Shown here piece after piece: positions 1 through 5,872 of a DNA stretch of 6,390 nucleotides. How positions within the stretch are numbered: the first letter of the stretch is position 1; the number at the start of each line of letters is the position of its first letter. The stretch is from an uncultured Sutterella sp. (GTDB taxonomy: Bacteria > Pseudomonadota > Gammaproteobacteria > Burkholderiales > Burkholderiaceae_F): positions 1 to 6,390 of the forward strand of contig URFF01000079.1 in NCBI GenBank assembly GCA_900546995.1. The letters run 5' to 3'. The position numbers and the translations under genes are program-made. The notes beneath the pieces were generated by a model. The model worked only from the letters and a program-made list of their open reading frames with translations, had not been told where the DNA came from and searched no databases.

Positions 1-122
1 TCAATTTATCAGAAGGGACGGTGAAAACCCACGTAACAGCCATCTATCGAGCTTTTGGCGCCAACAACCGAACGGAAGCCCTATTGGAAGCTCGCCGACA
101 CGGCTTTGAATTTGAAGATTAA
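1..122 (+). CDS. LuxR/NarL-type response regulator, C-terminal fragment
   Basis: This is the 3' end of a gene that begins left of the window; it reads in frame from base 3 to a TAA at 120-122 (39 residues visible). The visible protein carries the second half of a LuxR-type helix-turn-helix: the recognition helix reads LSEGTVKTHVTAIYRAFGA and is followed by NNRTEALLEARRHGF. This matches the family pattern (S.gTVK.H...I..K....nRt.A...a...G). Such domains bind DNA and normally sit at the C-terminus of two-component response regulators, though the receiver half is not visible, so a LuxR protein without a receiver cannot be excluded. The gene converges on a hybrid histidine kinase and their stop codons overlap (TTAA, 119-122), which suggests that the two form a signalling pair. 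The pairing is inferred only from position. Confidence 0.85.
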   Translation, partial: NLSEGTVKTHVTAIYRAFGANNRTEALLEARRHGFEFED

Positions 123-2002
123 TCGGGATTTTGAGTCAAGCGTTTTAAAGTCTGATTAAGTTCTTCACCGCTTACCGGTTTTTGCATAATCTGTGGCATG
201 GCAAACAAAGCGGCTTCCCGTTCGGTGAGGCCGCGCAAAATTCGAACGTAATCGGCTCGGATAATATCTTCGGCAACTGCGGTCAAAAGAACCGATGGAA
301 TTGTTTTACCACGCAACTTCGATAATCCCAAAATCACTTCCAAACCGTTTTGCTCTTCACCTAAATTGAAGTCACAAATCACGGCATCCAGTGTCGGCAG
401 CTCTCGCACTTGGCTAACGAAAGCATCGGTTAACGTTTCAGCGGCAACCACCGTTGCCCCCCAATTTTGAATCAATGCTGTAAGGCTATCTCTAACCATC
501 GCATTATCTTCGACCAAAGCCACGCATCCTCTGATAGACTCCGCTGCGAGTCCTTTTTGCCGCTGTTGATTAAAAATTCGAGCTTGTTCGGCTTCATGCA
601 CCGGCATCTTGATTCGGAAAATGGAACCTCGCCCCGGTCGGGAACTCAAGGACAGGGTAAACTGCAGCTGATCACAAATCATGCGAACAATGGACAGTCC
701 CAAGCCGAACCCCTCGGCTTGATCACGAGTGGCATGCGCACGATAAAAAGTGTCAAAAATCTTTCTCTGATCCTCTTTTTCGATACCCGGTCCGCTATCG
801 AGCACACAAATGCTCACATGTCTACCACCGATTAATCGGGCGGCAAGGTAAATGGTTCCACTTTGAGTGTATGCCAACGCATTGTTGAGCAAATTGCGAA
901 GTGCCCTTAACAACAATTGAGGGTCGGTATAAACGTTGACATCAAGGATTTTGAGTTTAAAATCCAGCCCCTTTTGCTTGGCGATTGGTTCAAATTCCGC
1001 CGCCAGATCTTCCAGTAACGCTTTTAATTTGATTGATTCTTTGTTGACCTTGATATGACCGGTCTCAAGTCGACTCACCTCAAGGATTTGAGCCACGAGC
1101 GTCTGCAGAACAACGGTTGATTTAGACAACTGCTCAACGATCGGTTTAATCGTCGGGTCCTTGTTTTGTTGCAACAGCTGAGTGTAGATCCCGATAGCTT
1201 GAAGAGGCTGACGAATATCATGGTTAGCCGCTGAGAAAAAGCGACTGCGCAGCCGGCTTTGTTCCTCCGTCTCACGGCGCAATTTTTCCGCTAAATTTTT
1301 CTCCAATGTCAAGCGCTTGACCAAAATCGCGTTTTCCTGATCATTGCGAACCGACATTTGAACGATTTCACTAAAACGCCGGCCGGAGTAGAAAATAAAT
1401 ACCACAACGCTAACGAGCGCCAATGCGATCGCCAATCGTGACCATCCAAACATGAGAGCGAGCCGCAACACGAGCGGCGTGACACTCAATAATGTAAAGA
1501 CGCCCAAACTCGGCAACCAACAAGAATAAATCGGCCAAGAGGCAAAGGTCACCGTCAAAATGATGGAGACCAATAGAAATTGGGATGAAGTTTCCGTGGG
1601 CGAAGATGATGAAAAGAATATTCCCGCCACGGCCCAGATGAGACCGGCGGCAACCGCCAGAAGCATCCAAGCCCGCATCCAAAAATGAATGCGCGCATGG
1701 CGATAGCGGTCAGCCCAGAAGCGTCGATTGAAATCAATGGCTCCGTAAAGATGCAAACCCACCCAAACGATCCAAGCAATGATCAGGGCGTGGCTGTTGC
1801 TGTCCCACATCACTGCTGCCAACACAGCCGCACCCAATGCCTCAGAGAGCAACGCAATCGGTTGCAAACTCAATGAGCTTTGGATTTGACGAACAAGAAG
1901 CCTCGAGTGACGCCTTCGCCATTGAGTCGCTGAAAGATTATCACCGTAAAGCGCTCCGTTCGTGAGAAGCTTAAACCAGAGCGCCTTGATCCAATCCATC
2001 AT
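119..2002 (-). CDS. Membrane hybrid sensor histidine kinase with C-terminal receiver domain
   Basis: A 627-residue inner-membrane hybrid kinase that autophosphorylates on histidine and can pass the phosphate to its own receiver aspartate. Six hydrophobic segments lie at about residues 46-65, 71-90, 108-131, 141-158, 162-185 and 188-205. A charged helical linker (about 215-255) joins them to the HisKA domain, where H261 lies in the box NHDIRQPLQ. The ATPase domain shows the N box (NLLNNA, N374), G1 (DSGPGI, D402), G2 (GFGLGLSIV, 431-439) and a final GRGS. The receiver (about 492-624) keeps E498/D499, phospho-acceptor D544 (CDFNLG), T574 and K608 (KP), but T574 and K608 are 34 residues apart rather than the usual 20 or so. 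No periplasmic or PAS sensor domain is seen, so the stimulus is probably sensed within the membrane or is unknown. It is the last gene of a three-gene operon, 12 bases after ldcA. Two adjacent ATG codons occur; the second (1997-1999) is better spaced from the AGAAGG upstream. Confidence 0.93.
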   Translation of the reverse strand: MMDWIKALWFKLLTNGALYGDNLSATQWRRRHSRLLVRQIQSSLSLQPIALLSEALGAAVLAAVMWDSNSHALIIAWIVWVGLHLYGAIDFNRRFWADRYRHARIHFWMRAWMLLAVAAGLIWAVAGIFFSSSSPTETSSQFLLVSIILTVTFASWPIYSCWLPSLGVFTLLSVTPLVLRLALMFGWSRLAIALALVSVVVFIFYSGRRFSEIVQMSVRNDQENAILVKRLTLEKNLAEKLRRETEEQSRLRSRFFSAANHDIRQPLQAIGIYTQLLQQNKDPTIKPIVEQLSKSTVVLQTLVAQILEVSRLETGHIKVNKESIKLKALLEDLAAEFEPIAKQKGLDFKLKILDVNVYTDPQLLLRALRNLLNNALAYTQSGTIYLAARLIGGRHVSICVLDSGPGIEKEDQRKIFDTFYRAHATRDQAEGFGLGLSIVRMICDQLQFTLSLSSRPGRGSIFRIKMPVHEAEQARIFNQQRQKGLAAESIRGCVALVEDNAMVRDSLTALIQNWGATVVAAETLTDAFVSQVRELPTLDAVICDFNLGEEQNGLEVILGLSKLRGKTIPSVLLTAVAEDIIRADYVRILRGLTEREAALFAMPQIMQKPVSGEELNQTLKRLTQNPD

Positions 2003-2014
2003 ACCTTCTCGACT

Positions 2015-2935
2015 TTAGAACCGAGGCGTTACCTTCGGATGATCAAACGTACTCATGACAACATAGCCTTTTTCAGTCCTCAATCGGATCTTGGCACCGA
2101 CCGGCATGGTAATTTTCACGGGCGAATGGCCAAAAGGCAATCCCTGCAGCATCGGGATATTGGGCAAACGCGCTTGCAAAAACTTAAGCATATCCTTGAA
2201 AAGAAAATCGTTTTCGCGCGGATGAGCCGGATCGGCGTCACGGAAATCCCCGAACAAGATCGCTTTTTGTTTACGCAAAACCCCTGCCATATCCAATTGC
2301 ATGAGGTGCCGGTCAATACGATAGGCACGATCGTTGCAATCTTCTAAAAAGAGAATTCCCCCTTCGATATCCGGGAAATACGGTGTTCCCAAAAGCGAGA
2401 CGATCATGGAGAGATTACCGCCCCAAAGCGTGCCTTCGATATCGAGATCAGGCGCTTCTTTACAGGGGAAAGAACTCACCCATTCGTCTTTAAAAAGGGC
2501 GTTATGAAAACTTTGCTCGGTAAGGAATTCCACTTCATCGGCAAAGTCCGACCCATTTGGGCCTTGATAAGTCACCTTGCCGGTCTTGGTTAAATAAGCC
2601 AAACTAAAAGCCGTAAAGTCCGAATAACCGCAAAAAACCGGATTGCGTTCGGCAATCGCATTAAAGTCAATGCGTTGCAAAATACGCGACAGCCCATAGC
2701 CGCCGCGAATCGGAAGAATGAGATCAATTTCAGGATTAGCGGCCAAATCCATCAAACCTTTGACCCGCTCATCTTCAGTTCCGGCAAACTGTTTAACATT
2801 ACGAAAGACCGTTTCGTGCATCACAACTTGAGCACCACGGTCGGTGAAATATAGTTTTGCGAGTGCGGGCGTCGAAATGTCAATCACCGCGCGAGAGGGA
2901 GCGCAAAAGCCGACACGAATTGGGAAATTAGGCAT
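2015..2935 (-). CDS. ldcA: LD-carboxypeptidase (muramoyltetrapeptide carboxypeptidase), peptidase family S66
   Basis: A 306-residue cytoplasmic serine peptidase of normal length for LdcA, with no signal peptide. In this family the enzyme removes the terminal D-alanine from recycled murein tetrapeptides (the L,D bond after meso-diaminopimelate), so that tripeptides can re-enter cell-wall synthesis. The Ser-Glu-His triad can be read directly: S105 in GYSDFTAF, E198 in LFLEDCNDRAYRIDRHL, and H270 in GLPFGHSPVKITMPVGA. Other S66 hallmarks are the N-terminal VGFCAPS strand (8-14), the RGGYGLSRILQRID segment (77-90) and GTLWGGNLSM (168-177). Its ATG lies inside the end of the upstream tadA frame (8-base overlap, ATGCCTAA), with AAGGAG about 10 bases before the start, so translation is probably coupled. 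MccF-like immunity peptidases belong to the same family, but this context favours the housekeeping enzyme. Confidence 0.93.
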   Translation of the reverse strand: MPNFPIRVGFCAPSRAVIDISTPALAKLYFTDRGAQVVMHETVFRNVKQFAGTEDERVKGLMDLAANPEIDLILPIRGGYGLSRILQRIDFNAIAERNPVFCGYSDFTAFSLAYLTKTGKVTYQGPNGSDFADEVEFLTEQSFHNALFKDEWVSSFPCKEAPDLDIEGTLWGGNLSMIVSLLGTPYFPDIEGGILFLEDCNDRAYRIDRHLMQLDMAGVLRKQKAILFGDFRDADPAHPRENDFLFKDMLKFLQARLPNIPMLQGLPFGHSPVKITMPVGAKIRLRTEKGYVVMSTFDHPKVTPRF

Positions 2936-3791
2936 TTTTCCGCTGCTCCTTAAAAAATTGAGTTAAAAGTTCAGAGCACTCCTTGCCAAGCACTCCGCTA
3001 TCGACCTGCACCTTGTGATAAAGCGCGCCGGAAGCCTGCAAATCAAAAGCGCCACCATACGCTCCGGACTTTTTGTCACTCGCGCCGAACACAACTCGAT
3101 CCAGTCGGGCTTGAGCGATAAGGCCTGCGCACATCGGACAAGGCTCCAAGGTGACGTAAAGCGTGCAGCCATTAAGACGATAATTTTCCAGAGCTTGCGC
3201 CGCTTGGCGAATCGCCATCACCTCAGCGTGAGCACTCGGATCGTGTTTAGCGATACAAGAATTTTTCCCCACGCCAATGATTTCTCCATCCTTGACCACC
3301 ACGCATCCGACCGGCACCTCACCGTTAATGGCTGCTTCTCGAGCAAATTCTAGGGCCTCATTCATAAAATTGGCATCCTTGGAGCTCGTTTGCCGACGGC
3401 GTGAATTGATGTCTCGATTGCGTTGCTGCAAGGCCTTTTGCATCACCGCGCGCAGGGTCGCCCGCTTTTCTTTTTCCCGCGAAACGGCTTCATCCAATTC
3501 CTCACGAGTGTAGCGGTCCTGACCGTTTTTTCGATAACCGACAGTTGCCTCAAAAATCAAACCCTTACGCAATGCCTGGAGTAATAACGCCACAGGACGC
3601 TCGTTAAGCCAGTCACCGGAGGTTTCTAAAAATTCTTTGGCTTTTTGCAGCGCCACGGCGGCCGGTATCAAATCATTGGGTAAATAGGTTAAAAAGGCCT
3701 CGAGCACTTTATAGAGGTCTTCTGGCTCGTGACGCTCAAGTGATGCGAAAGTACTGCCCTTACGAACGGTTAATTCAATAAATCGTTGCAC
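2928..3791 (-). CDS. tadA: tRNA-specific adenosine deaminase TadA with 142-residue N-terminal extension
   Basis: A 287-residue protein whose C-terminal half (about 143-285) is a complete TadA. This zinc enzyme deaminates adenosine-34 to inosine in the anticodon of tRNA-Arg(ACG). Zinc ligands are H188 (in PSAHAE), C218 and C221 (in EPCPMC), and the catalytic proton shuttle is E190; the 30-residue gap from H188 to C218 equals that of E. coli TadA (H57 to C87). EVPVGCVVV and FGASDKKSGAYGG are also typical. Residues 1-142 are extra: a predominantly helical region (about 24-80), then a highly charged, basic stretch (about 87-135, including NSRRRQ). I do not recognise a domain there. E. coli TadA is about 167 residues. 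The start is GTG at 3789-3791, with GGAG (complement of 3798-3801) six bases before it. An ATG at residue 143 could also start a short TadA. It is the first gene of the operon and overlaps ldcA by 8 bases. Confidence 0.9.
   Translation of the reverse strand: MQRFIELTVRKGSTFASLERHEPEDLYKVLEAFLTYLPNDLIPAAVALQKAKEFLETSGDWLNERPVALLLQALRKGLIFEATVGYRKNGQDRYTREELDEAVSREKEKRATLRAVMQKALQQRNRDINSRRRQTSSKDANFMNEALEFAREAAINGEVPVGCVVVKDGEIIGVGKNSCIAKHDPSAHAEVMAIRQAAQALENYRLNGCTLYVTLEPCPMCAGLIAQARLDRVVFGASDKKSGAYGGAFDLQASGALYHKVQVDSGVLGKECSELLTQFFKEQRKNA
3363..3380 (-). promoter_or_regulatory. Possible internal ribosome binding site and ATG for a stand-alone TadA
   Basis: On the minus strand AAGGA (complement of 3376-3380) lies 10 bases before an in-frame ATG (complement of 3363-3365, residue 143 of the long protein). 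Starting there would give a 145-residue product that begins exactly at the canonical TadA fold (MNEALEFAREAAINGEVPVG). The spacing is somewhat long, and this could be chance, since the start of the TadA domain is often a methionine. A dual-start arrangement, long and short forms, is therefore only a possibility. Confidence 0.35.
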
Positions 3792-3900
3792 AATCTACTC
3801 CGTTGAAATACCCCCGTATTTTAGCTTTTTCGTCATCAGAAAAGACGGCCAGATAAGAAGAAATTCCTTAAAATGCTCGGTGGTTGACAAAGGAGCTTTT
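3792..3900. promoter_or_regulatory. Divergent intergenic region between tadA and the exported-protein gene
   Basis: These 109 bases separate two divergently transcribed units, so promoters for both should lie here. For the minus-strand operon the best -10-like hexamer is TAAAAT (complement of 3818-3823); no good -35 stands at 16-18 bases from it. For the plus-strand pair, TAAAAT at 3869-3874 is a possible -10, also without a good -35; a TTGAAA at 3803-3808 resembles a -35 but has no matching -10. A weak inverted pair, CGTC/GACG, occurs at 3831-3847. No clear operator was found. The regulatory role rests on position, and the individual boxes are weak. Confidence 0.4.
3889..3895 (+). promoter_or_regulatory. 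Ribosome binding site that fixes the start at 3901
   Basis: AAAGGAG lies five bases before the ATG at 3901-3903. An upstream in-frame GTG at 3880 would extend the protein by seven residues, but it lies before this site and would put MVDKGAF in front of the signal peptide. The ATG is therefore the preferred start. Confidence 0.85.
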
Positions 3901-4317
3901 ATGGTGCTATCCCGCTTACTCTTTTCTGCCCTTTTATTTGGCACGATCGCAACGGCTCAGGCCGGTCAATACGGCGATCAACTCGGTCGCTGTCTGGTTG
4001 AACATGCCGGCCAAAGTGACACCAAGATTTTGACTCAATGGGCATTTGTCACGGTGGGTCAAACGCAAGCGGCCCGGGAAATTGTCACGATTGACAAGGC
4101 GACGCAAAACCGCGTCTCTTCCAAAGCGCAATCAGTCGTTTTGAGGCTTTTAGGGAAAGATTGCGCTGCCGAGGCATTGAAAGCGACCCTTTATGAAGGC
4201 AAAGACGGCATTCCCAACGGCATTAAGTATGCGGTGACGTTCCATCTCACAGAAGAAATGAGCACCCAAGCGGTCGATACCCTAATCAGCAAAATAGCCA
4301 ACTTAAAAACCCCCTAA
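3901..4317 (+). CDS. Small exported (probably periplasmic) protein of unknown function with two cysteines
   Basis: A 138-residue protein starting at the ATG behind a strong AAAGGAG. Residues 1-21 form a typical Sec signal peptide: Arg at 5, hydrophobic core LLFSALLFGTIAT, and AQA before the cut, predicted between A21 and G22. The cysteine position does not fit a lipobox, so it is not a lipoprotein. The mature protein, about 117 residues, has exactly two cysteines (C31 in LGRCLVE, C88 in GKDCAAE), which could form a disulfide in the periplasm. The arrangement C...D...L..W near the N-terminus (C31, D40, L44, W47) and a later L..L...C recalls uncharacterised small exported proteobacterial proteins, but this is an impression and I cannot name a family. 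Its stop is 11 bases before the lyase start, so the two are very probably co-transcribed. Function is unknown. Confidence 0.85.
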   Translation: MVLSRLLFSALLFGTIATAQAGQYGDQLGRCLVEHAGQSDTKILTQWAFVTVGQTQAAREIVTIDKATQNRVSSKAQSVVLRLLGKDCAAEALKATLYEGKDGIPNGIKYAVTFHLTEEMSTQAVDTLISKIANLKTP

Positions 4318-4324
4318 AGGAGAG
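4316..4324 (+). promoter_or_regulatory. Ribosome binding site for the lyase, overlapping the upstream stop codon
   Basis: AAAGGAGAG begins within the TAA stop (4315-4317) of the exported-protein gene and its GGAG core is six bases before the GTG at 4329-4331. This supports the GTG as the true start and makes it likely that ribosomes finishing the first gene help start the second. Confidence 0.85.
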
Positions 4325-4328
4325 AAAA

Positions 4329-5768
4329 GTGCGAGACGAATTTTATTGGCTTGGACAAATCAATAAGGCTTGTATTATCAGCAACTGTGTCGAAGGCTTA
4401 CTGGATAAAGCTTTAGCTAAAAAAACGGCCCGTGCTTTACAGGCGGTTTTAGATGATGCGACAACAGAGGATAAACGAGTTAAGCGCGTTATCGACTTTG
4501 AGCCGAGAATGATTGAGGCGGCAGCAAGCGCCGATATCACGGCCCTTCACATTGGGCGTTCCAGCCAAGACATGCACGCAACGTATCGTCTTGCCATCTT
4601 ACGGGACAATGCACTCAAGATCACACAGGCGCTGGAAATTCTCATGAAGGAATTGCTATCGCTTGCCTACAAAAATCAGGACACTCTGATTCCCTCGTAC
4701 ACAAATGGTGTGGCTGCCCAAGTCACCTCTTTTGCCCATTACCTTTTGGGTTACATTGACGGGCTTCGTCGGGATCGTGTGCGTCTCTCGGAATTTTTCA
4801 TCCGTTTGAATCATTGTCCGATGGGAGCCTGTGTTTTAAATGGTTCTGACTGGCCTTTAAATCGTAAAGTGATTGCCAAGTACCTGGGCTTTACCTCACC
4901 CATTCGGAATGCCTTCGATGCCACCCAAATTTCAGTGGTTGATCTTCCCATTGAGTTTTCTCAAATTCAAAGTTCAATCGCTTTGCACGTCTCTTCATTG
5001 ATCGCTGACATTATGACGCAGTATGCCCAGCCTCAGCCCTGGTTTGTGCTGGCAGAGGGAAACGGCAATACATACATCTCGTCTGCCATGCCACAAAAGC
5101 GCAACCCTGGTCTATTAAACCAATGCCGTTTGCTCGCAAGCGATGTGCTGGGTTTAGCGGTCAACAACCAAATTCGCGCTCATAACTTGACAAGCGGAAT
5201 GCCCGATGGCAAATCCGTCAAAGCAATCGAAACGCTTGCCGATACAACACTTGAAATGCTCCAGTCCTTCTCGAAGATCTTAAAAGTGTTGGAAGTGAAC
5301 AAAGAACGGGCATTAAACGAACTCAATTCTGATTGGACCGCAAGTCAGGAAATCGCCGACGAGCTGATGAGAAAATACACCATCCCCTTCCGTATCGGTC
5401 ACCATGTCGCCAGTAACGTGGTCAGCTTTGCCCGAACTCACCAGTTAACGCCACTGACTTTTGAATACGAAGCCTTCAAGAAAATCTATACGGAGACGAT
5501 TGCAAAGGAAATGCCCACATTGGATTCCAACTGTCCGATGAGTGAGGACGAATTTCGCCGTTGTCTTGATCCGCTCACAATATTAAATAATCGCCAAAGT
5601 GCTGGCAGCGCCAATCCGGCAGAGGTCTCCCGTTTGCTTGAGAGCGTTTCCTCAGAACTCAGTATTCTTCAAGAACAAACTCAAATGCGGATGGCTTCGA
5701 TTGACCAGGCAATGGCTGATTTAGATGAACGTTTCAGTGAATATCTCACGGAGAATCCTGAAAAATAA
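4329..5768 (+). CDS. Argininosuccinate-lyase-like protein, fumarase/aspartase superfamily, substrate uncertain
   Basis: A 479-residue cytoplasmic protein, close to the usual argininosuccinate lyase (ASL) length. Members of this superfamily catalyse beta-elimination of fumarate from succinyl compounds and act as homotetramers with composite active sites. The signature loop SSAMPQKRNPG (251-261) is intact, including the likely catalytic serine (S251/S252) and the K257/N259 pair. Other ASL-like parts are HIGRSSQDMHAT (74-85; ASL has H.gRSrNDq.aT), CPMGACVLNGSDWPLNR (163-179; ASL PLGagAlaGt..p.dR), PFRIGHH (353-359), and a C-terminal SAGSANPAEV matching the ASL S.Gg.aP..V. Differences matter: the ASL block TH.QrAQP, whose His is catalytic, reads TNGVAAQV here (125-132), with N126 in place of that His. 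RSRND is RSSQD, and the N-terminal GGRF is missing. No arginine-pathway gene is nearby. I therefore call it ASL-like and not argH. A charged helical tail (about 437-475) ends the protein. Confidence 0.85.
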   Translation: MRDEFYWLGQINKACIISNCVEGLLDKALAKKTARALQAVLDDATTEDKRVKRVIDFEPRMIEAAASADITALHIGRSSQDMHATYRLAILRDNALKITQALEILMKELLSLAYKNQDTLIPSYTNGVAAQVTSFAHYLLGYIDGLRRDRVRLSEFFIRLNHCPMGACVLNGSDWPLNRKVIAKYLGFTSPIRNAFDATQISVVDLPIEFSQIQSSIALHVSSLIADIMTQYAQPQPWFVLAEGNGNTYISSAMPQKRNPGLLNQCRLLASDVLGLAVNNQIRAHNLTSGMPDGKSVKAIETLADTTLEMLQSFSKILKVLEVNKERALNELNSDWTASQEIADELMRKYTIPFRIGHHVASNVVSFARTHQLTPLTFEYEAFKKIYTETIAKEMPTLDSNCPMSEDEFRRCLDPLTILNNRQSAGSANPAEVSRLLESVSSELSILQEQTQMRMASIDQAMADLDERFSEYLTENPEK

Positions 5769-5830
5769 TTAACGCAATTAACCGGCTAAGTTGAATATAA
5801 CCAAGCCGTTTGATTTCTAACAAAATTTTC

Positions 5831-5861
5831 AAGCTCAGTTCGACCTAGACTGAGCTTTTTT
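5831..5861 (+). terminator. Rho-independent terminator after the lyase gene
   Basis: A perfect 9-base-pair stem, AAGCTCAGT (5831-5839) with ACTGAGCTT (5849-5857), encloses a 9-base loop and runs into six T residues (5856-5861). It lies 62 bases after the lyase stop and just beyond the convergent gene ending at 5873. Read from the minus strand the same stem is followed by only a broken T stretch (GAAAATTTTG), so it should end the plus-strand unit efficiently and the minus-strand gene less well. Confidence 0.88.
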
Positions 5862-5872
5862 GTAGCCAGTTT

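Noticed and set aside
210..235. GC-rich inverted repeat (GCGGC ... GCCGC) near the end of the kinase gene, considered as a terminator for the LuxR-type gene
   Set aside because: It lies inside coding sequence, is short, and no T run follows it on either strand.
467..835. A 122-codon plus-strand open frame inside the histidine kinase gene
   Set aside because: It is antisense to the well-supported ATPase and receiver coding sequence, shows no recognisable protein features and has no convincing ribosome site.
2039..2347. A 102-codon plus-strand open frame opposite ldcA
   Set aside because: It is antisense to the LdcA C-terminal half, including the catalytic histidine region, with no sign of independent coding.
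3015..3353. A 112-codon plus-strand open frame opposite the TadA domain
   Set aside because: It lies antisense to the zinc-binding core of TadA, which explains the sequence conservation; its protein is composition-driven and resembles nothing known.
3880..3900. GTG at 3880 as the start of the exported protein
   Set aside because: It lies before the AAAGGAG site that serves the ATG at 3901, and it would spoil a clean signal peptide.
4329..5768. Calling the lyase argH outright, or adenylosuccinate lyase purB
   Set aside because: The overall pattern is ASL-like and not PurB-like, but the catalytic His block and RSRND box are changed, so a firm argH label is not justified.
5783..5808. Imperfect hairpin CGGCTAAGTT / AACCAAGCCG after the lyase, considered as a second terminator
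   Set aside because: It has two mismatches in the stem and no T run behind it; the hairpin at 5831-5861 is far better.
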